Below are positions 7,745 through 16,285 of a stretch of DNA of 24,296 nucleotides, piece after piece. The translations under genes were made by a program, and so were the position numbers. Every line of letters begins with the position of its first letter. Within the stretch, counting starts at the first letter, position 1. The DNA is from CAZOJJ01 sp964580105 (GTDB lineage: Bacteria > Bacteroidota > Rhodothermia > Rhodothermales > Rubricoccaceae): the NCBI GenBank assembly GCA_964580105.1, contig CAZOJJ010000045.1, forward strand, positions 1 to 24,296, written 5' to 3'. The notes beneath the pieces were generated by a model, which saw only the letters and a list, made by a program, of their open reading frames with translations, did not search any database and had not been told where the DNA came from.

Positions 7745-8499
7745 CCCAGCCGGTCAAGCCGGGCCCCATGTCTCTCCGAGAGCCGTTGCACTCGCTGCTC
7801 GCCGCCGCCCGGGCGTTTCTACGCGCCCGGCTCCGGCGCGGCGGGCGCTACGGCCTCGGCGTCACGCTCGCCCTCCTCGCCATCGGCGCGGCGCTCTGGG
7901 GGTTCCTGGAAATCGTGGACACCGTGACCGAGGCGGAGCTCGTCCGGACCGACGAGCGGGTGCGGGGCCTCGTGGGCGGGCTCACGCGACCGGCGTTCAC
8001 GCCCTGGATGGCCGGGCTGACGGAACTCGGAAACGGGTGGATCGTGACGGTCGTCTCGGTCGTGCTTGCACTGGGGCTGGCGCTCCGGCGGCAGTGGCGG
8101 CGCGCGTTCGAGGTCGCCGTCGTGATGGGCGGCGGGGGGCTCCTGATCGGTGCGCTGAAGCTGTTCTTCGCGCGGGCGCGGCCGGCCGGGGCCCTCGTCG
8201 AGACGAGCGGGTACAGCTTCCCCAGCGGCCACAGCTTCGCCGCGATGACGCTCTACGGGCTGCTCGTCGTGCTCGTGTGGCAGGCGACGACGCGCCCGGC
8301 GCTCCGCACGGTGGCGACGGCGCTGGGCGGGGCGCTGATCCTGGCCATCGGCGTCAGCCGGGTGTACCTCGGCGTACACTGGCTCACGGACGTGCTCGGC
8401 GGGTTCCTGGCCGGGTTCGCGTGGCTGGTGGCGAGCCTCTTGCTGGTGCGGTGGGGGGAGGGGCGGCGATCCGCCTCCGGCCGTCTGGAATCCCCCTAG
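7741..8499 (+). CDS. PAP2-family membrane phosphatase
   Basis: This 252-aa integral membrane protein carries the full acid-phosphatase signature: KLFFARARP (Lys140, Arg147), PSGHS (161-165, catalytic His164) and SRVYLGVHWLTD (Arg207, nucleophile His213, Asp217). Hydrophobic segments lie around 38-58, 100-116, 124-140, 168-182, 192-205 and 218-236. Members dephosphorylate undecaprenyl pyrophosphate, phosphatidate or phosphatidylglycerophosphate; the substrate here is not determined. ATG 7741 is chosen because it overlaps the preceding stop (ATGA); an internal Met at residue 10 is an alternative. The stop overlaps by four bases the stop of the convergent outer-membrane gene. Confidence 0.93.
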   Translation: MTQPVKPGPMSLREPLHSLLAAARAFLRARLRRGGRYGLGVTLALLAIGAALWGFLEIVDTVTEAELVRTDERVRGLVGGLTRPAFTPWMAGLTELGNGWIVTVVSVVLALGLALRRQWRRAFEVAVVMGGGGLLIGALKLFFARARPAGALVETSGYSFPSGHSFAAMTLYGLLVVLVWQATTRPALRTVATALGGALILAIGVSRVYLGVHWLTDVLGGFLAGFAWLVASLLLVRWGEGRRSASGRLESP

Positions 8500-11400
8500 A
8501 AGTCCAGCCCGACGGAGAGGTACACCCGGTCGTCCCCGAACGCGCGCCCGTCGTAGGGCCACGCCCAGTCCACGCGCACGGGGTAGCCGAGCAGGATCGT
8601 CCGCAGCCCCACGCCGGCCCCGACGAACACGTCGTCGAAGACCTCCTTGCCCTCCTCGTTGACGCGGCGGAAGCGGAAGTCGCCCTCCACCAGCACGCCC
8701 GCGTCGGCGAAGCCGACGACTTGCAGGTTGTAGAGCGGGACGAGCGGGATCGGCCCCGGCAGCACGGCCGCGAGCAGCGGCACGCGCGCCTCGGCGTTGA
8801 CGAGGGCGAAGCGGTCGCCGGCGGCCTCGTTGAAGGCGAACCCGCGCAACGGCAGGACCGGCGTGGCGAAGACGAAGTCGTCCGGGTCCTCGATGGGGAG
8901 CGTCTCGTAGCGTGGGTTGATCCAGTTCTGGACGCCCGCTGCATAGAACTGCTGCGGGTTGGGCCCGAAGGAGGCGCCGCCGCTGGCGCGGAGGGCGAGC
9001 GTGTAGCCCGGCCCGAGCGAGACGTACTGCCGGGCGTCGGCGAGGAGCGTCACGAACCGGACGTCCGGCCCGGGCGAGCCGGAGACCGAGGCGGCCCAGC
9101 GGCGGCCCGAGGCGGGGAAGAGAAAGCCCGGCACGGTGTGGTCCGACGTGAAGGCGAGGCGGGGGTAGACGAACGTCCGGGCGTGCGGCTGGGCGCCGAG
9201 GTCGGAGAGGTCGGAGAGCGAGACGCCGAGGACGGAGAGCGAGCCGTCGAGGCGGCGGAACTTGTCGAGCGGGTAGCTGGCGCCGGCCACGAGGCCGTAG
9301 TTGCGGTAGCGGAAGACGGTGCCGCGCCGGTAGTCGGGCAGCTCGCGGGCGAGGTGGAAGCCCTGGAAGGTGTAGTCCGTGCGGCGGGCGAGGTATTCGT
9401 AGGCGAGGAGGTAGTCGGAGTTGCGGAGGTCGAGGACGAGGTTGGTGGCCAGCGCAAGCCGGTGGTTGCCGAGCATGTCCGAGAACAGCATCTGCGTCAC
9501 GCTCTGCACGCCGAAGACGGTGTCGTAGGCGCCGGCGGCGTAGACGAGGTCGGGCGTGAAGCGGAGCCGATAGCGGCGGACGCGGAAGGAGCCGTCGGGG
9601 TTGGTGTTCTCGGGCGGGTTGAACCGGTCCTGCACCGCCTCGAAGCGGGCACGCGCGGCCTCCTCGAAGGCGTCGGAGAAGGCGTAGTTGCGGAAGTCCA
9701 CGACGCTGGTGTCGAGCGAGGCGAGCAGGCCGGCACGGTCCTCGTCCGGCACGCCCCGATAGATGACCGCCCCGTCCACGACGCCGTTCGTCCCGGCGGC
9801 GAGGGCGTCGAGGCCGAGGATCTCGCGGAGGAGCGAATCCACCGCGACGACCTGCGGGCGGGGCGGCGCTTCGGGGCGGCGCATCGGGTCGCGGTCGAAC
9901 GGCGTGCCGTCGGTGGCGTCGCGGAGGAACGGGTTGCGCTGGCGCGTGGCCTCGGAAGCGACGGCGACGGCCGGGGCATCCATCGGGCCCATCCCACCCG
10001 TGACGCGCTGGGCCCACACGTTCGGTGCGAGCGCGTCCGGCACCTCCTCCGTCCGCCCGAAGGGATCGCGGAGGACGTAGATGGACGGCGTGCCGTCGTG
10101 GAGGGCGGCGAGGGCGGCGCGCTGGCCGTCGGCGGAGAGGGAGAGCTGGATGACGCCGGTGCGGAGGTCGGTCAGCGGGCGCTCGGCGCCGGAGGCGAGG
10201 TCGCGCTCGTAGAGGTTCCAGATGCCGTTGCGGTCGGAGACGAAGAGGACGCGCTGTCCGTCGGGCCCGAAGGCGGCGTGCATCTCGTCCCACACGGCGT
10301 CGTCGGTGAGGCGCTCCACCTCGGCGGGCTCGTCGAGGCGGAGGCGGTAGAGGTCGTACTGGGCGAAGTCGTGGGCGAGCGGGTCGAAGCCGTCGGGGCC
10401 GGTGGCCCGGGCGGTGGCGACGCCGAGGCGGGTCTCGCCGGCGCGGTCGGAGTGAAAGACGAGGCTCGTGCCGTCGGGGCTCCAGGCGGGCTCGTGGTCG
10501 GAGAACACGTCGCGCGTGAGGTTGCGCGCGTGGCCGGTTGCGAGGTCGAGGAGGAAGAGGTCGGAGTGGGCGCCCGCCGTGCCGGCGAAGGCGATGCGCG
10601 TGGAATCCGGGCTCCAGGCCACGCTGAGGATGGCATCCACGCCGGGCACGCGGAAGGAGGCGACGGCGTCGCCCGTCCGGCCGTCCACGATGCGGATGGC
10701 GTCGCTCGGCCCGCTCTTGACGGCGACGGCGAGGCGGGTGCCGGAGGGGTCCCACGCGAGGCCGGGCGTGAGGATGCGGAGGCTCTCGAAGGGCGTGTTG
10801 TCCTGCCCGTCAATGAGCTTGCGGGGCCGCTCCGTCCCGGAGGCGTCCACGACGTAGACGTCGAAGAGCCCGTCGGTGGCGGCCACGTAGGCGACGCGGT
10901 CGCCCTGGGGCGTGATGGCGGGGCCGGCGTGGTAGTAGCCGCCGCCGCGCTCGGCCGTCACCAGCGGACGGGCGATCGCGTCGAGGTTCTCGCGGGCGGC
11001 GGCCTCGGGGAAGTAGACGGCCTTGAGCGTCTCCTTCCAGCGCTCGGAGAGTTCGCCGAGCGTGAGGCCGGTGGCCTCGCGGAAGGCGGCGGGCACGGAG
11101 CGCGTCAGGCGCACGCGCTCCAGGATCTCGGAGACCTTCTCGCGGCCGTACTCCTCGGCCACGAAGTCCCACACCCCCTGCCCGCCGCGGTAGGCGAAGT
11201 AGCCGCCGAGGCGGGGGATGTCGGCGAGGTCGTCCTCCAGCACCGCCTCGCGGAGGTACATGTCCGACTGGGTGTCCCAACCCTGCGCGCTGTACTCGGC
11301 GAGCCCCTCGTTGAACCAGCCCGGGATCTGGAGGCGGAGGTTGTTCTGGAGGATGGACTGGATCGAGCCGCCGTAGAAGATGTCGTTGATGACGGCGTGG

Positions 11401-11861
11401 ACGAGCTCGTGGTGGATGACGCGCCGGAAGTCCCGCCAGTCGCCCGTGAACGGGACGGCGATGCGGTTCTTGAACAGCTCGGTGACGCCGCCGATGCCCT
11501 CGGCGTGGACCGGCAGCGGCGCGGCGTTGTTGACGGCGAAGTCGTTGTGGCTCTGGTAGACGAGGATCGGGACGCGGTCGCGGATCTCGTACCGGAAGAG
11601 GTCCACCACGTCGGCGTAGGCGGCCTCGGCGGCGCGGGCGGTGAAGTCGGCCAGGACGCGCCCGCCCGGCGCGGTCCCCTCGCGCTCGTAGAAGTAGACG
11701 TCGAAGTGCGCGGACTGGATGTAGCGCCAGTCGAGCGCCTCGTACTGCACGCGGTTCTTCCCGAAGCCGAAGTACTGCGCCCGGGCCGGGGCCACGCCGA
11801 GCACCCCCACGAGAACGCCGAGGAGGACGAGGGCCGGATGGGAAACGCGACGCGGCATCAC
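8496..11861 (-). CDS. Outer-membrane fusion protein: gluzincin-like peptidase, PD40 propeller, Omp85-like barrel
   Basis: This is a 1121-aa exported protein. A signal peptide covers 1-29 (ends ARA-Q). Residues about 45-260 resemble the peptidase MA-like (gluzincin) domain, with HELVH at 151-155 and, about 30 residues later, WFNEGLAEY (182-190) supplying the third zinc ligand. TolB/PD40-type propeller repeats follow at about 310-620: WSPDSTRIAFAG, WSPDGTSLVFHSD, FGPDGQRVLFVSD and SADGQRAALAA. The last ~380 residues are beta-strand rich with alternating aromatics and end in VYLSVGLDF, a C-terminal Phe typical of BamA-recognised barrels of the surface-antigen (Omp85/TamA) class. It probably sits in the outer membrane with the other domains in the periplasm. 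The substrate is unknown. Related architectures are annotated in Bacteroidota as TolB-like or BamA/TamA-family proteins. Confidence 0.88.
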   Translation of the reverse strand: MMPRRVSHPALVLLGVLVGVLGVAPARAQYFGFGKNRVQYEALDWRYIQSAHFDVYFYEREGTAPGGRVLADFTARAAEAAYADVVDLFRYEIRDRVPILVYQSHNDFAVNNAAPLPVHAEGIGGVTELFKNRIAVPFTGDWRDFRRVIHHELVHAVINDIFYGGSIQSILQNNLRLQIPGWFNEGLAEYSAQGWDTQSDMYLREAVLEDDLADIPRLGGYFAYRGGQGVWDFVAEEYGREKVSEILERVRLTRSVPAAFREATGLTLGELSERWKETLKAVYFPEAAARENLDAIARPLVTAERGGGYYHAGPAITPQGDRVAYVAATDGLFDVYVVDASGTERPRKLIDGQDNTPFESLRILTPGLAWDPSGTRLAVAVKSGPSDAIRIVDGRTGDAVASFRVPGVDAILSVAWSPDSTRIAFAGTAGAHSDLFLLDLATGHARNLTRDVFSDHEPAWSPDGTSLVFHSDRAGETRLGVATARATGPDGFDPLAHDFAQYDLYRLRLDEPAEVERLTDDAVWDEMHAAFGPDGQRVLFVSDRNGIWNLYERDLASGAERPLTDLRTGVIQLSLSADGQRAALAALHDGTPSIYVLRDPFGRTEEVPDALAPNVWAQRVTGGMGPMDAPAVAVASEATRQRNPFLRDATDGTPFDRDPMRRPEAPPRPQVVAVDSLLREILGLDALAAGTNGVVDGAVIYRGVPDEDRAGLLASLDTSVVDFRNYAFSDAFEEAARARFEAVQDRFNPPENTNPDGSFRVRRYRLRFTPDLVYAAGAYDTVFGVQSVTQMLFSDMLGNHRLALATNLVLDLRNSDYLLAYEYLARRTDYTFQGFHLARELPDYRRGTVFRYRNYGLVAGASYPLDKFRRLDGSLSVLGVSLSDLSDLGAQPHARTFVYPRLAFTSDHTVPGFLFPASGRRWAASVSGSPGPDVRFVTLLADARQYVSLGPGYTLALRASGGASFGPNPQQFYAAGVQNWINPRYETLPIEDPDDFVFATPVLPLRGFAFNEAAGDRFALVNAEARVPLLAAVLPGPIPLVPLYNLQVVGFADAGVLVEGDFRFRRVNEEGKEVFDDVFVGAGVGLRTILLGYPVRVDWAWPYDGRAFGDDRVYLSVGLDF

Positions 11862-12004
11862 GGTCGGAACGAGCGGACCCGCACGTTAGTGCCGCCCGGC
11901 CCGGGGCGCAAGGCGGATCGGAGGGTACCGGGCACGCGGCTCTCCCCCCGAGCGGATGCAAGGGCCCAATGCCAGGGGCCACGTGCCCAGAGCCAGCCGC
12001 CGCT

Positions 12005-12865
12005 TCAGAACGAATACGAGACCCGCGCGCCGATGGGCGCAAAGCCGACGACCGTGTGGAAGTCCGTCGCAATGAAACCGATGAGGTCGAAGGCGAACCG
12101 GTTGCCGAAGAACCGAACCCCCGGGAGGATGAGGAGGCCGTCATCCCCCGCCGAAAGCCCGAGGAGGGATTCGACGAACAGCTTCACACCGTTGTTGAGC
12201 TGCGTCTCGGCACCGAACCCGACGATGACGCCGTCGGCGATCTCGACGTCCCCCGTCCCGAGGCTCCCGCCGAGGATGCCGCCGACGCCGAACGAGACGG
12301 CCCGCGTCTCGTCGCCCAGCGTGGCGACGCCGTAGGGCACGGCGACGAACCCGCCGTTGAGGCCGTCGATCTCACCGCCGAAGGTGAAGAGCGCGCTGGT
12401 GCCCAGGGCGACCTTCGCCGACTCTCCGTCGTAGACCTGACCCTTAAGGCCCACGAGCGGCGTGGCGAGGGCGCCGTCACCGAAGGTGACGAAGCCGGAA
12501 CCGAGGAGGTCGACGCGGGCGCTCAGCCCGGCCGTAACCGACGGGAAGACGTACGCGAGGTCGCCCCGGAACTCGCCGCCGCCTAGCGTGCGGGCGGTGG
12601 GCGAGAAGAAGAGCCGCGTCTTGACCGGGTCCGTCCGGTAGAACCGGCCCCGGATGAGCGGGGCGACGAGGGCCACCTGCTCGCGGCGGAACTGGCGCTC
12701 GATGCCGTCGGTCGTCACGACCACGACGGGGTCGGCCTCCTCGTCGGCGACGGTGCCGACGTAAACGTCGCCGTTGACGAGGACGACGCGGCGGAGGTCG
12801 GCGCGGTCCTGCGCCGAGGCGGGCAGCACGAAGAGCAGGACGCCGAGCAGGAGGAGGAAACGCAT
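12005..12865 (-). CDS. Outer-membrane beta-barrel protein, unknown
   Basis: This 286-aa protein starts at MRFLLLLGVLLFVLPASAQ, a clear signal peptide. The frame is open to 12910, but the extension would put 15 non-signal residues first. After a short basic/acidic segment (VVLVNGDVYVGTV), which may form a small SH3-like barrel, the rest is glycine-rich alternating beta sequence (RVDLLGSGFVTFGDG, FVAVPYGVATLGD) ending in RVSYSF, a final Phe fitting outer-membrane insertion. No enzymatic motif is seen. It lies upstream of, and on the same strand as, the large fusion protein with a 143-bp gap, so it may or may not share its transcript. A TACCTTCC box lies 48 bp upstream of the ATG. Confidence 0.78.
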   Translation of the reverse strand: MRFLLLLGVLLFVLPASAQDRADLRRVVLVNGDVYVGTVADEEADPVVVVTTDGIERQFRREQVALVAPLIRGRFYRTDPVKTRLFFSPTARTLGGGEFRGDLAYVFPSVTAGLSARVDLLGSGFVTFGDGALATPLVGLKGQVYDGESAKVALGTSALFTFGGEIDGLNGGFVAVPYGVATLGDETRAVSFGVGGILGGSLGTGDVEIADGVIVGFGAETQLNNGVKLFVESLLGLSAGDDGLLILPGVRFFGNRFAFDLIGFIATDFHTVVGFAPIGARVSYSF

Positions 12866-12912
12866 CGGGGAAGCCGTTGGGAGAGGGAACCGCCGAACCG
12901 CCCGGCGCACGC

Positions 12913-12920
12913 GGAAGGTA
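12913..12920 (-). promoter_or_regulatory. Candidate -7 box for the barrel protein
   Basis: On the minus strand the sequence reads GGTTACCTTCCGCG; TACCTTCC is the complement of 12913-12920. It lies about 48 bp before the ATG at 12865 and resembles the boxes at 5616 and 15397. Confidence 0.35.
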
Positions 12921-12923
12921 ACC

Positions 12924-12965
12924 GGGAAGTCAGAAGGGGGAAGTCAGAAGGGGGAAGTCAGAAGG
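12924..12965. repeat. 14-bp purine-rich tandem repeat, three copies
   Basis: GGGAAGTCAGAAGG occurs three times in a row (12924-12937, 12938-12951, 12952-12965). Degenerate purine-rich sequence continues to about 13005 (GGGAAGGAAGAAGCGAGAAGG and so on). The whole 90-bp stretch is almost entirely A/G on the plus strand. It lies in the gap between the barrel gene promoter and the end of the ABC permease gene. A similar word (GTGAGAAGTTGGAAGTGAG on the minus strand, near 13023-13041) touches the permease stop. Confidence 0.88.
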
Positions 12966-13039
12966 GGGAAGGAAGAAGCGAGAAGGGGAAAGGAAGCAGG
13001 GGTCGCAACTCGATTTCCTCACTGCTCACTTCCAACTTC

Positions 13040-14362
13040 TCACGCCGTCCGCACCCAGCGCCAGAGGTCGCGCAGCGTGGCCTTCTTGCCGTACATCAGG
13101 ATGCCCACGCGGTAGACCCGCGCCGCGAGCGCGATCATGCCGACGAACGCCGCGATCAGCAGCGCGAAGGCGAGGAGCACCTGCCACGCCGGCACGTCCG
13201 TGGCCGCCATGCGGACGACCATCATGATGGGCGAGGAGAACGGGAAGAGCGAGAGGAACACCGAGAGCGGGGCGTCCGGCGCGGCCAGCACGCCGGGCAG
13301 GAAGAACACCGGCAGGATGATGGGCAGCATCACCGGCATCTGGAGCGTCTGCGCGTCGGACTCCTGCTCGACGGCCGAGCCCACCGCCGCGAAGAGCGAC
13401 GAGAACAGGAGGTAGCCGCCGAGGAAGAACCCGACGAACGCGAGCAGCAGCCCCGGCGAGAGCAGGCTGCCCAGCAGCGCCGGCAGCTCGGCGGGGTCGA
13501 ACGGGAGGTCGGCCGCCTCGGTGCCTTCGGGGAGGCTCGCGCCGGGCGAGCCCGCCAGCTCGGGGGCGAGGAAGACGCCGAGGACGGGCCCGGCCGCCGC
13601 CGTCGCCGCGGCCATGAGCAGGCTCCACCCCGCGAGCTGCGTCAGCCCCACCGCTCCGATGCCGAGCACCTTCCCCATCATCAGCTCGAACGGCCGCGCG
13701 CTCGACGCGATCACCTCCATGATCCGGTTCGACTTCTCCTCGATCACCCCGCGCATCACCATCACGCCGTAGATGAGCACGGCGATGTAGATCAGCAGCC
13801 CCAGCACGTAGGCCACGATGGACGAGGCGATGACGGTCCCGGCCGCCTCGCCCTCGTCGGTGAGCGTGACCATGTCGAGGCGGGCGCTCTCGTTCATCAG
13901 CGCCATCACCGTCTCGGACGCCCCGGCCTCCCGGACGCGCGCCCGCCTCACGACCTCCCGGAGCGCCGAGCGCAGCGTGCCCGACTGCGCCAGCCCGCCG
14001 CCCCCGCGCGAGTAGAAGGTGGCCCCCTCGGTCCCGGTGAGGAGCCCCTCGGGGAGCACGAAGTAGCCGTCGAGGCGGCCGTCGAGGACGCGGGCGCGGA
14101 GCGAGTCGAACGCGGCCTCGGCCGTCTCGACGGCGTAGCTCTCGGGGAGGGCCGCCGCGAGCGCCCCCGCCAGGCGCTCCGTCCGGTCCACCACGGCAAT
14201 CCGGCGCGGCCCGGCGTCCCCGGCCGAGAGCTCGGCGATGGCCACCGGCAGGACCACCACGCCGAGCGCGAGCAGCGGCGCCAGCAGCGTCGTCAGGATG
14301 AACGTCCTGGAGCGGACGCGGCGGAGGTACTCGCTCCGGGTGATGAGGAGGATCTTGTGCAT
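13040..14362 (-). CDS. ABC-2 type exporter permease
   Basis: This 440-aa membrane protein starts MHKILLITRSEYLRRVRSRTFI, a typical cytosolic lead-in for the NatB/YhaP type, and continues into a first helix (TTLLAPLLALGVVVLPVAI). A large extracytoplasmic domain follows at about 40-180. Then comes a cluster of five or six helices, with the conserved coupling segment SNRIMEVIASSARPFELMMGKVLG cited here by its core MEVIASSARPFELMMGK. It is the partner of the ATPase whose stop lies 31 bp upstream. The exported substrate is unknown; the family includes sodium and drug exporters. The frame is open to 14419, but Met at 14362 fits the family start. Confidence 0.88.
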   Translation of the reverse strand: MHKILLITRSEYLRRVRSRTFILTTLLAPLLALGVVVLPVAIAELSAGDAGPRRIAVVDRTERLAGALAAALPESYAVETAEAAFDSLRARVLDGRLDGYFVLPEGLLTGTEGATFYSRGGGGLAQSGTLRSALREVVRRARVREAGASETVMALMNESARLDMVTLTDEGEAAGTVIASSIVAYVLGLLIYIAVLIYGVMVMRGVIEEKSNRIMEVIASSARPFELMMGKVLGIGAVGLTQLAGWSLLMAAATAAAGPVLGVFLAPELAGSPGASLPEGTEAADLPFDPAELPALLGSLLSPGLLLAFVGFFLGGYLLFSSLFAAVGSAVEQESDAQTLQMPVMLPIILPVFFLPGVLAAPDAPLSVFLSLFPFSSPIMMVVRMAATDVPAWQVLLAFALLIAAFVGMIALAARVYRVGILMYGKKATLRDLWRWVRTA

Positions 14363-14393
14363 CGGGCAATTCGGCAAGCCGGCAATAGGTCGC

Positions 14394-15371
14394 TCAGGCA
14401 GACGGCGGGGGCGCCGCAATCGGATTGCCCGAGGGCCCGCTCGCCCGAGGGCCCGATGCCCGGACGGCCATCCGGAAGATCTCGGTCAGCGGCGGCTCGT
14501 GGACCTCGAAGTGGTGGATCTCCCGCGTCCCGGCCAGGGCGGCTTCGAGGAGCCGGCGCGGCGGCGTGCCCTCGTCGAGGCGGACGGTGGCGTGACCGAC
14601 CGTGCGGCTGAGGACGTGGACCGCGCCCGCCTCGGCGAGCGGGTCGAGCCAGGCGTCGTCGCCGTCGAAGGCGAGGGTGACCGTGTCGTGGCCGTACCGC
14701 CGCTTGACCTCGCGGAGGGCGCCGCCGAGGACGACGCGGCCTTCGGCGATGAGGCAGAGGTCGTCGCAGAGCTGCTCGACCTGCTCCATGCGGTGGCTCG
14801 CGAAGAGGATCGTCCGCCCCGCCGCGCGCAGCTCGGCGATCACGTCCTGGAGCAACTCGGCGTTGATCGGGTCGAGCCCGCTGAAGGGCTCGTCGAGGAT
14901 GACCAGCTCGGGGTCGTGGAGCACCGTGGCGATGAACTGCACCTTCTGCTGCATCCCCTTGCTCAGCTCCTCGACCTTCCTGTTCCACCACGCGCCGCCG
15001 CCGAAGCGGTCGAGCCAGCGGCGCGCGGCGGCCTCGGCGGGAGCGGCCTGCATGCCCTTGAGCCGGGCGAGGTAGACGAGCTGCTCGCCGACCTTCAGCT
15101 TCCGGTAGAGCCCGCGCTCCTCGGGGAGGTAGCCCATGACCCGCTGCGTGGCCGGCCCCACGGCCTGCTCCCCGAAGCGGATCGTCCCGGCGTCCGGCGT
15201 GGTGATGTAGGCGATCATCCGGATCAGCGAGGTCTTCCCGGCGCCGTTGGGGCCGAGGAGGCCGAAGATCCGGCCCGGCTCGGCCGTGAACGAGACGGCG
15301 TCCACGGCCGTGACGGCCGCGCGGCCCTGGCCGTAGCGCTTGGTGACGCGGTCGACGACGAGAACGGGCAT
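14394..15371 (-). CDS. ABC exporter ATP-binding subunit
   Basis: This 325-aa ATPase has Walker A GPNGAGKT (40-47), Q-loop region YLPEERGLY (81-89), signature LSKGMQQ (136-142), Walker B LVILDE (156-161), a D-loop SGLDP and the H-loop His193 in ASHRMEQ. Residues ~225-300 form the C-terminal domain common in NatA-like subunits (DUF4162 type). The last residues are a low-complexity Ala/Ser/Gly/Pro tail with RASGP repeated. It lies directly upstream of the permease, forming a two-gene operon read from a TAGCTTCC box at 15397-15404. The protein works on the cytosolic face and powers export through the ABC-2 permease dimer. Confidence 0.92.
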   Translation of the reverse strand: MPVLVVDRVTKRYGQGRAAVTAVDAVSFTAEPGRIFGLLGPNGAGKTSLIRMIAYITTPDAGTIRFGEQAVGPATQRVMGYLPEERGLYRKLKVGEQLVYLARLKGMQAAPAEAAARRWLDRFGGGAWWNRKVEELSKGMQQKVQFIATVLHDPELVILDEPFSGLDPINAELLQDVIAELRAAGRTILFASHRMEQVEQLCDDLCLIAEGRVVLGGALREVKRRYGHDTVTLAFDGDDAWLDPLAEAGAVHVLSRTVGHATVRLDEGTPPRRLLEAALAGTREIHHFEVHEPPLTEIFRMAVRASGPRASGPSGNPIAAPPPSA

Positions 15372-15541
15372 ACGGACGGGAGCGGGGGGAAATGACGGAA
15401 GCTAGCGCGATGCACCGCCCCGCGCTTTCGGGCGAACGCGCGGGCGGGTGGCGTGACGCGGCGGCCGGGTTGAACGGCGCGGCGGCAACTCCGGCCCGGC
15501 GCTGGTAGTAGGCAGGGCGCCCCTTCAGCTCCTTGATCGTC
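15372..15541. promoter_or_regulatory. Divergent intergenic region with minus-strand -7 box
   Basis: On the minus strand GCTAGCTTCCGTC holds TAGCTTCC (complement of 15397-15404), 26 bp before the ATPase ATG. The plus-strand lipoprotein promoter must also lie here; GGTAGTAGG near 15505 is the only AT-richer spot and matches poorly. The rest is GC-rich, with no repeat or RNA gene recognised. Confidence 0.4.
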
Positions 15542-16129
15542 ATGCGCTTCCGCTCCCTGCTCCCGCTCCTCGCCGCCCTTGCCCTGCCCGCCCTCTCCGG
15601 CTGCGACGAGGACCCCAACGGCCTCGACCTCGACGGCGAGTTCGTCGCCAGCGTGACGGGCGACGTGGCGGCGGCCCTCAGCGGCGAGGCCGTCTACACC
15701 GTCTTCGACACGGCGCGCGGCCCGCGCTTCGCGCTCCTCTTCTTCCGGGACGACGTGTTCGACAACGACCGCGAGGAGTACGCCTACGTGGCGCTCCACC
15801 GGGCCGGCACCCGCCCCGGCGTGGGCGTCTACCCCATCGGCAGCGACGAGCCGTCGGGCGAGGCGTTCGCCGGCTCCTTCGCCGACCTCGTCGAGGCCGA
15901 CGAGCCGGACGCCGAGGGGTTCGTCCTGACGGCCACCGGCGGCGTCCTCACGCTCACCCACGTCGACCCGGCCGGCTTCCTGACCGGCTCCTTCCGCTTC
16001 GACGGCACCGGCCTCGCCCTCCCCGACACCGGCCGGTTCATCACCGCCTCCGTGGACGGCACCTTCGAGGCCCGCTTCATGAGCGCCGCCACGCTCCGCG
16101 GCCTCGACATCGACTTCGACTTCGACTGA
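15542..16129 (+). CDS. Hypothetical lipoprotein
   Basis: This is a 195-aa protein with a lipoprotein signal (LLAALALPALSGC, Cys about 23). The mature part is acidic and beta-strand rich (GEAVYTVFDT, RFALLFFRDD, YAYVALHRAG), with a closing GTFEARF segment and a DIDFDFD tail. This layout is common in Bacteroidota outer-membrane lipoproteins of unknown role that carry a SGxAxF-type beta sandwich. I start at ATG 15542; a TTG three codons upstream is less likely. It is followed directly by a minisatellite and the assembly gap. Confidence 0.8.
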   Translation: MRFRSLLPLLAALALPALSGCDEDPNGLDLDGEFVASVTGDVAAALSGEAVYTVFDTARGPRFALLFFRDDVFDNDREEYAYVALHRAGTRPGVGVYPIGSDEPSGEAFAGSFADLVEADEPDAEGFVLTATGGVLTLTHVDPAGFLTGSFRFDGTGLALPDTGRFITASVDGTFEARFMSAATLRGLDIDFDFD

Positions 16130-16130
16130 C

Positions 16131-16169
16131 CCGGCGCCTCCGTCCGGCGCCTCCGTCCGGCGCCTCCGT
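16131..16169. repeat. 13-bp tandem repeat, three copies, at gap edge
   Basis: CCGGCGCCTCCGT occurs three times without spacing (16131-16143, 16144-16156, 16157-16169). A partial, changed copy follows, and then GCGGCTCAGCCGC, an inverted repeat with a one-base centre, runs up to the N stretch. It begins one base after the lipoprotein stop. Confidence 0.9.
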
Positions 16170-16185
16170 CCGGCGGCTCAGCCGC

Positions 16186-16285
16186 NNNNNNNNNNNNNNN
16201 NNNNNNNNNNNNNNNNNNNNNNNNNNNNNNNNNNNNNNNNNNNNNNNNNNNNNNNNNNNNNNNNNNNNNNNNNNNNNNNNNNNNN
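16186..16285. other. Assembly gap of exactly 100 N
   Basis: One hundred unknown bases. A round 100 is the usual scaffold placeholder, so the true length is unknown. Different minisatellites on each side suggest the assembler stopped in repeats. Genes may be missing here. Confidence 0.97.

Noticed and set aside
7704..12335. 1543-aa plus-strand open frame, the longest in the window
   Set aside because: It crosses PAP2 in the wrong frame and then runs antisense to the outer-membrane fusion and barrel genes; no domain is recognisable.
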